Assembly: GCA_963920705.1 (NCBI GenBank)
Contig: OY987239.1
Coordinates: 6,687,871-6,751,870, forward strand
Length of the DNA stretch: 64,000 bases
Source of the DNA: Odiellus spinosus
Lineage: Eukaryota; Arthropoda; Arachnida; Opiliones; Phalangiidae
Direction: 5' to 3'
The notes beneath the pieces were generated by a model. That model saw only the letters and a list, made by a program, of their open reading frames with translations. It made no database searches and was not told where the DNA came from. Positions within the stretch are counted from its first letter, which is position 1. The number at the start of each line of letters is the position of its first letter. Positions 46,072-58,879 of this stretch are shown in pieces. Position numbers and translations under genes: made by a program.

Positions 46072-46869
46072 CCCTCTTAATTCTGCCTATCGTGAAAGAC
46101 GAATTTGAATATAAATTTTGTCACGTAAATTGTGCGAAACAATCGGTGAATGTGGATGTAAATTTGGTGCGTGTCGCAACTTTAACACAATTTTAACGCA
46201 ATCCCTAACAACCACACGGTGAAGTGTGAAGTTAAACATACAATAGGGTTGTTAATAGTGTCATCACGAAAGTTAGTGTGATTCCAATCCCTATTTACCA
46301 AGATGAAGGCGTGTAGTTGAATTCAGTGAACGCGATGATCAACTATAATACTATTGGCACGTTAATAGTGTCACACATGCGCAGTCGATGATGGTGTCAA
46401 GTTAAACTTGCAATTGGTGAGTTAACAGTGTCACGGAACATGTGATGACAGTTTTAATACAAACCTTATCCCCTAGACACCCTCTCCCGGTGAAGGTGTT
46501 GAGGTGAATTTAAAAATGGCGCTCTGACAATTCACAAAAGACATGAACCATTATACCAGTACCTGTTCTATGATTTATACAGTATATCGTAGTTTTTAAA
46601 GGTTATACTAAATATAATAGGATTGAAATGACGCTTTAAAACATAATGTAGGATATGTATATTGAAATCCACAATTAATAATTATGGTTGAAAAGTGACA
46701 ATTAACTTGACATATTCCGAACACCTTTACTCTGATTAGAAACTTTAAATACTACTTAATTTTAGTTTTTTTTAACCATCCGCCGATAAAAGCCGACATT
46801 GCCTACTATATCAGAAACTAATTGTAATTAGACAAAAAATCATCAGTGCTGATATGAAACCAAGTTTCG

Positions 46870-47292
46870 TGAAAAGAATGCAACCTAACAAGTGATTTTT
46901 ATTATCGATTTCTTATCGTTTAAATAGGCCTAATCCACCGGTAAAAAATTACTAATATTAAACTAGAAATAAAATTAAAACTTACCCGAAAAATAGGCTT
47001 AGCTGGATTCATGGAGATCCTGAATTTCTTAATCGATTTAAACGATAAAACCAAACCGATATTTAAATCGCCAGGACTCATTTTAAGCATCGCGCGTTCA
47101 TACATTTTCTTTATAAATCGTTTTTATCTATCGGTTGTTGAAACCGAATCGGTACGAAACTGGTTCCCGAAGCAGTTTCGAGAAATCAAATCAAATGGAT
47201 TCGAGAAAAGACGGTTTCCCGTTCATACGACTTTAGCGAAACGTTTTGAAACGGCTTAAATCGATTCCAAGGCCTAGTATGAACGCGGCTAT
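46870..47292. mobile_element. R1 left half joined to an R6 element
   Basis: 46870-47030 is R1 (AGAATGCAACCTAAC... to GGAGATCCTGAATTTCTTAA). 47030-47292 is R6 (GATTTAAACGATAAAACCAA to CCTAGTATGAACGCGGC). The junction shows R6 inserted in, or recombined with, R1. Confidence 0.6.
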
Positions 47293-47692
47293 AGTGATCT
47301 CGTCTAACGACGGGGCTTTGCGTTTTAATAGTGACAATTTCACTACTGATTTTTTTTAATTAAATATAAGCTCCGGTTTTTTTTCTCTTTCAAAATTCAG
47401 ATATTTATTCAAGCTCTTGACTTATTGCGTGTAAAGAAAAATACAACCACGGTTGATTTTTTTGTCTATTAAACATATTAGTTTCTGTTACTTCCTTCTC
47501 CCAAGATATCAGCGTGTTGCGCTGTGACATTTAAAGAGTATCTGAAACTGGTACAATTAGATTAGTCGTATGATACATTTATAACTACTGCCTCTGTGAG
47601 ATAATAATATGATAGATTAATCGTAACTGTGTATCCTTGACTATTGTAGCGGCCATTTTCGGTTTTTACCTTAAACATTGAACCTCTTGTAG

Positions 47693-48008
47693 CAAGAATC
47701 CATTCAGGTTCCATAAGAATATGGGAGCATAGCTTTAGCCTCTGGTACCATCCTCCCAAACTTTGTAACAAAAGTTCGTCAGTAATTTTCGCAACATTTG
47801 TACGCTTAGATCTTTTTTCGGTCGACTCCATTTTTATTACCCAAAATATTATGTCAAGGTCGTTAGTGGCGCGGGTTAATAATAGATGGCAGGAGCGATT
47901 TACTTGAAAAATCGATTCGAAGCGGACGAACTTTTTCTACAAAGTTTGTGAGGATGGTTATTGAATCGCGGCCCTCCCATATTCTTATGGAACCTGAATG
48001 GATTCTTG
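47693..48008. mobile_element. R5-family foldback MITE, 7-bp target duplication
   Basis: 316 bp. CTTGTAG is duplicated at 47686-47692 and 48009-48015. Its orientation is inverted relative to 35979. Confidence 0.85.
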
Positions 48009-48289
48009 CTTGTAGGTAATGGTTATAATTTTATAAATAATCAAGTTATGAATAATAACTTATTTGGATATTTCTATTTGAAAATTCTTTATGATATTAT
48101 TTTTCTTTAAATTATTGACTATCAAGATAAAATATTACAAAATATAACAATATTGCATGATTTCATAAAAATATAAATAATATAATATTTATATTTATTA
48201 TAATAACAAAATTCCAATTAATCAAATATCATGTTTTTTTTTTTTTTTTTTTTTTTTTTTTCATTTTGATTTTATTTCGTACATGTAGA

Positions 48290-49250
48290 TCATTTGGGAT
48301 TTTGTTAACGAGCTTGTAGATCATTTGAGGTTTTGTTATCAAGCTTGTAGATCATTTGGGATTTTGTTATCGAGCTTGTAGATCATTTGGTATTTTGTTA
48401 TCGAGCTTGTAGATCATTTGGGATTTTGTTATCGAGCTTGTAGATCATTTGGGATTTTGTTATCGAGCTTGTCGATCATTTGGGATTTTGTTATCGAGCT
48501 TGTCGATCATTTGGGATTTTGTTATCGAGCTTGTCGATCATTTAGGACTTTGCTATCGAGCTTGTCGATCATTTAGGATTTTGCTATCGAGCTTGTCGAT
48601 CATTTGGGATTTTGTTATCGCATTTATCGATAAGATGGAATTTTGTTATCGCGTGTGTCGGTCGATTAACTGAGATTTTATATTGTCGCGTGTGTTGATT
48701 AACTTGGATTATATATTATCGCGTTTGTCGATCATTTGGGATTATATATTATAGCGTCTGTCGATCATTTGGGATTATATATTATAGCGTTTGTCGATCA
48801 TTTGGGATTATATATTATCGCGTTTGTCGATCATATGAGATTTTGTTATCGATCTTTTGGGATTTAGTTATCGGGCTAGTTTTTCAGATATGATATAGCT
48901 ATCGCGGTTATCGATCATTTGCGATTTTTTTATCGGACTAATTTATCAGCTGGTGTTTTGTAATCGCCTTTGTCAATCGTTTTGGATTATATATTATCGC
49001 GCTTGTCGATCATTTGGGGTTATATATTATCGCGATTGTCGATCATTTGGGATTTTATTATCGCACTTATCGATCATTTGTGATTTTGTAGGATTATATA
49101 TTATCGCGCTTATCGATCATTTGAAATTTTAATCTCTTTATGATCATTTGGGATTTTTATCGGGTTTATGGATATTATCTAGTTTTATTTTCGTGCTGAT
49201 CGATAAGTATATCGTTTTCTTATCACACTGATCGATCATTTACATTTTCT
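48290..49250. repeat. 31-bp minisatellite, degenerate, about 30 units
   Basis: Best units (48300-48620) read GAGCTTGTAGATCATTTGGG followed by ATTTTGTTATC. Later units drift (ATATATTATCGCG, CGATCATTTG). It is preceded by a 29-base T run. 49250-49900 holds a 28-base A run and no gene. Confidence 0.92.
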
Positions 49251-49537
49251 TATCTTGGTAGTCAATAATTAAAAATAATATTGTAATCAATTATCCAAAT
49301 AAAATTAAGTTTCCAACAAAAATTCATACAGACAAATTTAAATGTTAGTAATTTCAAAGTTTAGAATAAATCTTGAATCAAAATCGAGGATTAAATATTG
49401 TATAAATTAAGTCCGAATTTAATACGAACATAATTAAAACCGAACTTGGATCACCTTTTAAGAACCAAACGAGGGTAAAAACTCCGATCAAATCAATCTT
49501 ATACCGGTACTTAAATAGAAAATCGCAAACATTTTAG

Positions 49538-49568
<31 letters not shown>

Positions 49569-49904
49569 CACAACATTTCAATCTCAGGCTGTGGCCTTAT
49601 ACTACTTAAAATAAATGAATACAAAGAGTTTATCCTGACTTATTGCTCACAACAAACTCCAAAAAGTCAAGAAAAGGAAATCTTTCGTGTCGCTATATTC
49701 GTCGAAATAAATTAAATTGATTGAATTGAGATGAAAAATTAAACAAATGCGGAACGTTTTGTAAAAAAAAACGTTAAAACAGCCCTATAAATATATAAAA
49801 ATAAAATTGTGAACAGTACGTACGATATATAAATATATATATCGAACCCAGCCCGCTTATTGCTAAATATAAAATTAAATATAACCAAAAGTCTACCTAT
49901 TTAT

Positions 49905-50490
49905 TCCATAAAAGTAAACAACGCCCCGTAGCTTAATACTATTAGAAAAGATTCAGTTTTACGGCATACCCCATCACTTAAAAATAGGCCAAAAAGTCGT
50001 CACCCCTCTCTCGCTCGAGTAATTTAGACCCTTCCACGATATTTCGGGTCAGGAGAGAGTATTGGAATTTAGGCGGGCCTTGCTTGCCTATATTGTCTAC
50101 CCCCCCCCCTCCAACTCGGTTGAATTTTTCTCTAAAGAGTTGTTCTTCCAATTTCAGTTTTATGTCATACCACATCACTTAAAAATAGACCAAAAAGTCA
50201 TCACCCCTCTCTCGCTCGAGTAATTTGGACTCTTCAGCTCGATATTTTCCGTCGGGAGAGAGGGCCCGCGCTTAGCTATAATGTCTCCCCCTCTCTCCAA
50301 CTCGGCGGAATTTATCTCTAAAGATATAGGCTTCCTATTTCACAATTTACACAACGACTTCGGCCGCTAGACTGTCTCGAATCCTACAGAATCTGTACCC
50401 CGACCTTTTCTGATAGACTTAAGTTACTTCGCGTTGATTACTTTTATGGAATAACAGTGATAGCCTTTTGATATTACTTATTAACAGGAT
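49905..50490. mobile_element. R8-family MITE, about one and a half copies
   Basis: Inverted ends ATTCCATAAAAGTAAACAAC and GTTGATTACTTTTATGGAAT. The segment CACTTAAAAATAG...CTCTCTCGCTCGAGTAATTT occurs twice inside, so an internal part is duplicated. Confidence 0.7.
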
Positions 50491-50922
50491 AGAATGGATA
50501 TAATTCTATAATTTTGTAACAGGAGTCTAATCTAAGACTATTTATAAATCACAATTTAAAATCGATTTAACCGAGACTCGAAATGTAGATTAAAGTATTA
50601 AAGGGTAACTTTGAACCTTTGAATTTATTTTCGGAGTTTTTAAACAATTTTTAGACACGTTTTAGGTGTTTATATTAATTTCTAAAATTTATTTAAGTTT
50701 GAATTAGAGTTAAATATCCCAATTTATTCTAAAGGCGTCGCTTACGCCATCTGGTGACGTTTTTTAACAAACTATCGTTGAAAGCTGAAATAATGATTCA
50801 TCCGAATTTATACTTTTATTCAAACTTAAGGCTGCTTTTCCGCCGAAAGTTACCGATTTCAAAACCCTAGATGGCGCTCTACATCGAACAGGGGATCCCC
50901 TTTTTTGTTGGGATATCGAGAC

Positions 50923-51380
50923 ACTGCCTTCTGTAATACTAGGCCACGAAATGCCAACTACAACTTTTTTTCTTGACATTTTTAATTTGCAATTTGTTCG
51001 AGATAGATGTATGAATAGCCAATCGCGAGTCTCGCGTCGCCAAGAGTCAATTAGATTAGGCTCTATCGAAGTAAGATCGTAGAACTCCTAGCGACATCTA
51101 GGTGATAACGTAGAGATCTTGATTTAAATTTACGATTTGATTTAGAACTTGCTTTTAATGTAAATATTTAAAATCACTGTTTAATTATTTAAATTAAATC
51201 CTAATTAATTTATTCTCCATTATTAACCTAAAATTATTATTATTTTTTTAATTTTCGGCCTACATTTGAATTTCCCTTTTTTTTAACCTCAAGAAAGCGA
51301 CGTCTAACGATATTTTTGAAATCGGTAACGCCACCCCCTTGCTTTTCCTACGGATAGGCATAGTATTAAAGAAGGCAGTG
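50923..51380. mobile_element. R7-family MITE, 7-bp duplication with one mismatch
   Basis: 458 bp with CACTGCCTTCTGTAATACTA...GAAGGCAGTG ends. Flanks ATCGAGA and ATCTAGA. Confidence 0.8.
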
Positions 51381-51889
51381 ATCTAGAAGAAGAAAACACC
51401 TGACGGTCGAACGCACGCCATAATTACAATGGTTCTTATCTATTGTAAAGAAAGAGTCATAGTTCCCCTTTCTAAGCGGGCGAAAAATATTTTCTCCGTT
51501 TTGGAAACACTGTCTACCTCTGGCGGTTTTCATTCGGAACTAGGACTCTGGGTTAACGCGATGGACAAATTAGAAGGGTGTATTTCACGATTTCATCATA
51601 CGGTTATTGAAAATTAATCCAGCATAATTTTCTCTTAACAACTCAAAAAAAGGTGTGATTTCGATCTATGATTTGAGAGTATTTTTATGATGATACAATA
51701 TTTAGAAATGAAATTACAGGCCGATAACTTGAACTTCAATTTTTCGCAAAAGTTAAATTTTGATTTTAAAGCTAAATATCTTTTAAATTAATAAAGATAA
51801 AAGAATCAAAAAGTACTCAAATCATACGTACAAATGGTTTGAACAAAATGCCACATTTCGCAGCCCAATCGGTTTGCTTGTTATACAAA

Positions 51890-52400
51890 ACGGTAGAGTT
51901 TATAACCAGTAGCGCAGTTTCCCGTAAGCGTAGTTCCCAAAAGCGTCGATGTTCCAAAAGCGCACTACCCAATAGCGCAGTTTACAAAAGGGCAGTTCCC
52001 CAGGTTATTTCTCAACCAGAGAAGTCCACGAAATATTCGTATACTTGCACATAATATCTTGAACATTGTAAATTTTTAAGTTAATTTTAAATCTCTGTTT
52101 AAGAGTTTGGTACATAATGTCGAAAATCATAATCTCGAATGACAAATTAAATAACCTAGCCTAACCTACCCTACCGTTACCCAACCTAACTTAACTTTAC
52201 CTAAAATATTTTTGTAAATTTTCAGCATTCGACGTCCAAAAACAGAACCCTCAATTATAGGAAAATGCTTTTATACGGAAAAAAAACCTTTTGGAAGAGC
52301 GTAAATGAACTGCTCTTTTGGCAACCGCGCTTTTGAGAAACTGCTCTTATGGGAGTGTGCACGTGGGAACTGCGCTTATGGCTACATACAAACTGGAGGA
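51890..52400. mobile_element. Foldback-type element with iterated 16-bp ends
   Basis: The left end (51905-52012) iterates variants of AAAAGCGCAGTTCCC. The right end (52293-52385) iterates the inverted form (GGGAACTGCGCTTATGG, AACTGCTCTTTTGGC). A degenerate CCTAA block lies between at 52155-52200. No coding frame. 52400-53900 shows no gene apart from a 34-base T run near 52630. Confidence 0.55.
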
Positions 52401-52627
52401 CGAAAGGGTGTCATGTAAGGCCAAATCTTAATTGACTTTGAATAATTATAACTAATGATCCCGATATTTGATAAAAATCTAGAACCAATACATTAAGCTT
52501 ACTTTTTTCTATAATACCAGAAGTTAATAATTATATCAAGAAGTGTACTACTTCATTTAATTTTCAACTTTCGCCATATGGAAAAAAACTCGGCGAGCCG
52601 CCGCCGATACACGGTCATGCCGCTGCC

Positions 52628-52664
<37 letters not shown>

Positions 52665-53904
52665 CCACGGCGTTGGAGTCTATATCACTCGCAACTTGAT
52701 CCATTAACGGTTACTTCTTAAATTAATCGAGCTTAATTTAAAATGCGGCTCACCTTCTGTCTCTGCCAAAACCACACTTTACTGTGTGATCTTTATTTAA
52801 AACCTACAGTAACAAAACAAATTCAGCGTGACAACTGTGATTTTATGTTTAACGCATCGACTCAAACAAATGCGGTAATTATTACAAATAAAATTGACAC
52901 TAATGATTCCTCTACGGATTTTATTTTTGCAATAATAATCTACGTAATTAATTAAATTCATCGAAAATATTATGCCTATGCCTAGTTTTGAGTTGACATC
53001 CTCCATAATCTCCCTAAAACCATTAATTATTATTATTACTAATTAAATAACTTGACCTAAATAACCAGCAACATCAGAAACATAACATACCTTTTAATAC
53101 CTAGGGCTAAGGGCTACCAACAATATACAGGAGCAGACATATCATCTGCCTTCAGAACCTAGGAAACTTGGTTTTAGAGGAACTATACTTTTTGGCTCCG
53201 CGCCACAGTATCTTTATGTACCTTGTAAAGCGGTCAGCCAAGTCACGTGGGCCTTACAGGCGCGTTACCGAACTTTTATACGCGCGAAGGGGGGGGGGGA
53301 GAGCAACTTAAGTTTGATGGCGCTCGAAAATGCGAAATAGTACACTTCTTGATATAATTAACTTCTGATAATACGTATTTGAAAGCCTGGTATTTCTAAC
53401 TGTAATAAACTGTATAAAAAGTTGATATAACCAAGGGGCAAAAGAGCCTTAACCAAACTTTAAAAATTAATTTAAACAATATAAACGTGTACAATAATTA
53501 ATCTGCTAAAATTGCGCAAATAAATTTAATCGGGTTGATTAGAGTCTTGTTACAATTCTCTCCTGTCCAATTATTTCCTTTTGATATTAAATATATTGCA
53601 CCAAAGCTAAAAAATACCAAAAAAAAAACTGTGATATATTTAATTTATAATTCCAAATTCGATTGTTGTGTAAAATGAATTTAGAAACACACAATTTTAA
53701 ACACTATAAAATAAATATAGTGTTGATAGATTATCTATCGGATCATCGGATTATGAAGTCTGTAAAATGTTAATTTATTTGTAAACCTTAAAATCAGGTA
53801 TACCTTATATCGCTGTGATTTTAGGGATATGTCTATTTTTCTCTATATTGGATTGAGACTTAGTTGATACTAAAGGTAGAATGCAGCCCAACAATAGCAA
53901 CGGT

Positions 53905-54845
53905 TAGACTAGCATTTCTTAATCGATTTGAAACGGTTGAATCAAATCGATATTCAAATCGCCAGGAATCGTTTTAAGCCTCGCGTGTTCAGGCATTATC
54001 TAGTCATAAATATATTTATCGTAGCTTCATCTATCGGATGTTGAAACTTCCGAATCGGTACGAAATTGGTTCCCGAAGCAGTTTCGAGAAATCGAGTCAA
54101 ATCGATTTGATAAAAGACGGTTTCCCGTTCGTACGATTCTAATGAAACGTTTAGAAACGGTTTAAATCGATTCCAAGGCCTAGTATGAATGCACCTTATC
54201 GATTGTTGAAACCAAATCTGTACGAAATTGGTTCCCGAAGCAGTTTCGAGAAATCGAATCAAATCGATTTGATAAAAGACGGTTTCCCGTTCACACGACT
54301 CTAATGAAACGTTTTGAAACGGTTTAAATCGATTTCAAAGCCTAGTATGAATGCACCTTATCGGTTGTTGAAACCGAATCGGTACGAAAATGGTTCCCGA
54401 AGCAGTTTCGAGAAATCGAGTCAAATCGATTTGATAAAAGACGGTTTCCCGTTCACACGATTCTAATGAAACGTTTTGAAACTGTTTAAATCGATTCCAA
54501 GGCCTAGTATGAATGCTACTTATCGATTGTTGAAACCGAATCGGTACGAAAATGGTTCCCGAAGCAGTTCGAGAAATCGAGTCAAATCGATTTGATAAAA
54601 GACGGTTTCCCGTTCACACGATTCTAATGAAACGTTTTGAAACTGTTTAAATCGATTCCAAGGCCTAGTATGAATGCTACTTATCGATTGTTGAAACCGA
54701 ATCGGTACGAAAATGGTTCCCGAAGCAGTTTCGAGAAATCGAGTCAAATCGATTTGATAGAAGACGGTTTCCTGTTACACGACTCTAATGAAACGTTTGA
54801 AACGGTTTAAATCGATTTCAAAGCCTAGTATGAACCCAGTTATTA
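53905..54845. repeat. R6-derived tandem array, about five units of 162 bp
   Basis: GGTTCCCGAAGCAG recurs at about 54068, 54230, 54392, 54553 and 54714, giving spacings of 162, 162, 161 and 161. Each unit contains ACGGTTTCC(C)GTT and CCTAGTATGAATGC. An R1 end fragment (AGAATGCAGCCC) precedes it. Confidence 0.8.
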
Positions 54846-55294
54846 AGTATTTTCCAACAGCAAACAAATATAAAACTAGAAATAAATAAAAAAAAAGGCT
54901 TAGCTAGATTAACGGCGATTCTGACGATTAGAATTACGATAAAATACCAAGTTCTTCACAACCACAAACTATGCCCAGCACAGAAATTGTTTTAGAAGAC
55001 ATTTTCGGCAAATAGATGAATCTATTCTAAAATCGCAACGATACAAGATCTCTGGTAATAATGAAGGGGGAATTAAACTAATTGAATGAATAAATGAAAA
55101 AAATATATAATAATTAAGATAAAAGATTTAGGTTGAAAATGTTTTTCCATGTTTTATAGAATTAAAGAAAACGTTTCGTATTGTTTATTTAAGTGTCTGA
55201 TTTAATAAGTACTAAGTTATTAGTGTAGGAACCCAAAGGGAACATTGCTGAAACTACCCCTCTAATTAGAGCTCGGAATTCGTATCACTTTTGT

Positions 55295-55708
55295 CAGAAG
55301 TAAATGAAACCCTCCTTTGAAGTCTACTACTCTAATGTTCGATATAGCGCTCCTCTCTGTATGGGTAAAATCAGAAGTAGATGAAACCCTCCTTTGAAGT
55401 CTACTACTCCAATGTTCCATATAGCGCTCCTCTCTGTATGGGTAAAATTCCCAATTTTACGAGTTAGAAGGGGTCCTACTTCATCCCCCCTGTCTACGGA
55501 AAATTGCAAATTCTCTCTCTCCACAAACGACGACGTTTTTTGGACGAACTCCAAGGCTGCTATAGATATTCGCTCGACGAGCTCCCGCTCCGAAAACATC
55601 TACCGTTAGGAGGCGTACGAATCGCGCCTTTTGAGAATAACCCATACAGAGAGGGGTAGACAAGACCCGGGAGTCATAGACTTCAAAGGAGGGTTTCATC
55701 GGCTTCTG
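55295..55708. mobile_element. R3-family MITE with duplicated left end
   Basis: The first 80 or so bases (CAGAAGTAAATGAAACCCTC... to GGGTAAAAT) are repeated before the complete body that starts at about 55374. No matching target duplication. It follows an R2-like GAGCTCGGAATTCGTAT at 55268. Confidence 0.75.
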
Positions 55709-55839
55709 GTCAACTGGATATCTTCTTCTCGGTGTTTAGACATCCTCAATTTTGCAAGGTATGTAAAATTTCCAATCCTCATTTATTTTAAGTCGGGCTA
55801 TCACCATATACATAATTCTTTTCCGAGATGTGACGTAGT

Positions 55840-56060
55840 TTATTTCTGGAACATAATTAATGATAATTAATTAATACGAAAGGTAGTTGATTTGATCTAG
55901 ATTAAGTACTTTTACGAAAAAAACCGCGCGAAAGCGACTTTGTCACTGGTGCCAGAACGCGTTAGAATCAAACTGTAGGCTTTACAATAACGAAATCAGG
56001 CGACCATAGTTATGACGTATATTGCGGGGAATTTTAAAAATTTATAAAATATATATTGGT
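55840..56060. repeat. R4-family fragment
   Basis: Contains AAGTACTTTTACGAAAAAAA, CACTGGTGCCAGAACGCG and ATGACGTATATTGCGGGGAA. 56060-56460 shows no gene. Confidence 0.6.
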
Positions 56061-56466
56061 TATTTTATCTTCAATCCAAATATATTTGAAACCATATTGA
56101 TTCATGTATTAAATTTATGGGTAATCAAAACGCATTACATCCCAATATAATCGCTACAAATCTAGCAATATCCCATCGCAGTCGATCACGTCATATAACA
56201 ACGCAATTTCGAACAGTTAAAGGTGTCTTGACAAAATTATACCAAGGGACAATTTCGAAATTTTTTGATTGTTTCTAGGTCGTTAGGCCCAGCGAATATC
56301 CGTGACTTTTAGGCTCTCAGACCAAGAATGTCAAGTACCAGACAATCCGGTTTTAATCAGTCGATTTAAACCAGTTTTAACCACATAGGAAAAGCCTTGG
56401 TTAATTAATTTGGAAAATAATGTGAAATATCTCTAGAATTAATTTTCCATGCTCTCGTTTCTAAAA

Positions 56467-58370
56467 TGTTCTGGAATTTTCTAGAACGTTCTTGACTTTG
56501 ATGGAATTTTCCAGAATTTTCTTGACTTTGATGGAATTTTCTAGAATTTTCTTGACTTTGTTGGAATTTTCTAGAATTTTCTGGAATTTGATGGAATTTT
56601 CTAGAATTTTCTGGACTTTGATGGAATTTTCTAGAATTTTCTGGACTTGATGGAATTTTCTAGAAATTTCTGGACTCTGATGGAATTTTCTAGAATTTTC
56701 TTGACTTTGATGGAATTTTCTAGAATTTTCTTGACTTTGTTGGAATTTTCTAGAATTTTCTGGAATTTGATGGAATTTTCTAGAATTTTCTGGAATTTGA
56801 TGGAATTTTCTAGAATTTTCTGGACTTGATGGAATTTTCTAGAAATTTCTGGACTTGATGGAATTTTCTAGAAATTTCTGGACTTGATGGAATTTTCTAG
56901 AAATTTCTGGACTTGATGGAATTTTCTAGAAATTTCTGGACTTGATGGAATTTTCTAGAAATTTCTGGACTTTGATGGAATTTTCTAGAATTTTTCTGGA
57001 CTTTGATGGAATTTTCTAGAATTTTCTTGACTTTGATGGAATTTTCTAGAATTTTCTGGACTTTGATGGAATTTTCTAGAATTTTCTGGACTTTGATGGA
57101 ATTTTCTAGAATTTTCTGGACTTTGATGGAATTTTCTAGAATTTTCTGGACTTTGATGGAATTTTCTAGAATTTTCTGGACTTTGATGGAATTTTCTAGA
57201 ATTTTCTGGACTTTGATGGAATTTTCTAGAATTTTCTGGACTTTGATGGAATTTTCTAGAATTTTCTGGACTTTGATGGAATTTTCTAGAATTTTCTGGA
57301 CTTTGATGGAATTTTCTAGAATTTTCTGGACTTTGATGGAATTTTCTAGAATTTTCTGGACTTTGATGGAATTTTCTAGAATTTTCTGGACTTTGATGGA
57401 ATTTTCTAGAATTTTCTGGACTTTGATGGAATTTTCTAGAATTTTCTGGACTTTGATGGAATTTTCTAGAATTTTCTGGACTTTGATGGAATTTTCTAGA
57501 ATTTTCTGGACTTTGATGGAATTTTCTAGAATTTTCTGGACTTTGATGGAATTTTCTAGAATTTTCTGGACTTTGATGGAATTTTCTAGAATTTTCTGGA
57601 CTTTGATGGAATTTTCTAGAATTTTCTGGACTTTGATGGAATTTTCTAGAATTTTCTGGACTTTGATGGAATTTTCTAGAATTTTCTGGACTTTGATGGA
57701 ATTTTCTAGAATTTTCTGGACTTTGATGGAATTTTCTAGAATTTTCTGGACTTTGATGGAATTTTCTAGAATTTTCTGGACTTTGATGGAATTTTCTAGA
57801 ATTTTCTGGACTTTGATGGAATTTTCTAGAATTTTCTGGACTTTGATGGAATTTTCTAGAATTTTCTGGACTTTGATGGAATTTTCTAGAATTTTCTGGA
57901 CTTTGATGGAATTTTCTAGAATTTTCTGGACTTTGATGGAATTTTCTAGAATTTTCTGGACTTTGATGAAATTTTCTAGAATTTTCTGGACTTTGATGGA
58001 ATTTTCTAGAATTTTCTGGACTTTGATGGAATTTTCTAGAATTTTCTGGACTTTGATGGAATTTTCTAGAATTTTCTGGACTTTGATGAAATTTTCTAGA
58101 ATTTTCTGGACTTTGATGGAATTTTCTTGACTGTGATGGAATTTTCTAGTTTCCTAGACTTTAATGGAATTTTCTCGATTTTTCTAGACTATTATGGAAT
58201 TTTACGTACTTTTCAAACACTTTCTAGACCTTTCTAGAACTTTCAAGCACATTACAGAATTTCTTAGACCTCTCCAGACTTTTCTAGAACTTTAAAGCAC
58301 ATTACAGAATTTCTTAGACCTCTCCAGACTTTTCTAGAACTTTCTAGAACATTCTAGAAAACGTTACGGA
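56467..58370. repeat. 30-bp satellite made of heat-shock-element pentamers
   Basis: From 57001 to about 58130 the array is about 38 almost identical 30-bp units. Before that lie about 17 units of 29-31 bp, and after 58140 it decays. Each unit begins GGAAT-TTTCT-AGAAT-TTTCT, four contiguous inverted nGAAn blocks, followed by degenerate pentamers GGACT and TTGAT. Three alternating nGAAn blocks are enough for a heat-shock-factor trimer. A 375-codon open frame spans the array only because 30 is a multiple of three. Confidence 0.95.
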
Positions 58371-58490
58371 CTTATGGACATCGTAAACTAGCCCTAAAAG
58401 CGTCTGATGATCTTTAATCTCCTGAAATAGTTTTGTGACGGCAACTTAATATAACATTTTGCTCCCGGGCGTGAAAAGCCATAATTCTTG

Positions 58491-58728
58491 TTACGTAGTA
58501 TAAGACTCGGACTCATCGTCGTCTAGTTTATATATAAGGCGGCGCGGTCCATTCCTCGGGTGTAATAAGCGTCTTAATAATGCGAAATTGCTTTGGCCCA
58601 ATTGTTCCAGTCGAATAGAACCTTCCTTACGAGGAAAACGAGGTCCGAAAATATATTTTCCCATTCTCACGATAACGTCTATAGGGAGCTCAAGCTCGTC
58701 TTTCGCCCCATTTAGTAAAGAGTGAACT
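58491..58728 (-). CDS. Possible last exon of an unrecognised minus-strand gene
   Basis: After a good acceptor (cctctatttccag) an open frame of 79 codons runs to TAA. It begins VHSLLNGAKDELELPIDVIV, has a basic middle (LLRRLLHPRNGPRRL) and ends in an acidic KLDDDESESYTT. Composition is more protein-like than the surrounding repeats. No upstream exon, homologue or poly(A) signal was recognised. Chance openness is possible. Confidence 0.3.
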
Positions 58729-58879
58729 CTGGAAATAGAGGAAGTGAACGATATTTGCGCGTCCGAAGCCACTATCACGGAGGAATGATTCTAGGGAGAG
58801 CCAAACGTGAGAAAGAGTGTTATTTTAGAAAAGACAAAACTTTCCCTACTATAGATAACAATAATTTTCATACAAAAGC

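Noticed and set aside
48449..48673. Frame repeating CYRACRSF
   Set aside because: Lies wholly in the 31-bp minisatellite.
51429..51617. 62-codon plus frame starting MVLIYCKERVIV
   Set aside because: Open and not repeat-derived, but no domain, no splice context and no conservation evidence; left uncalled.
57003..58130. 375-codon open frame of ten-residue repeats (MEFSRIFWTL)
   Set aside because: It is the 30-bp satellite read in one frame; 30 is divisible by three, so the frame stays open with no selection. No start context, splice sites or non-repeat part.
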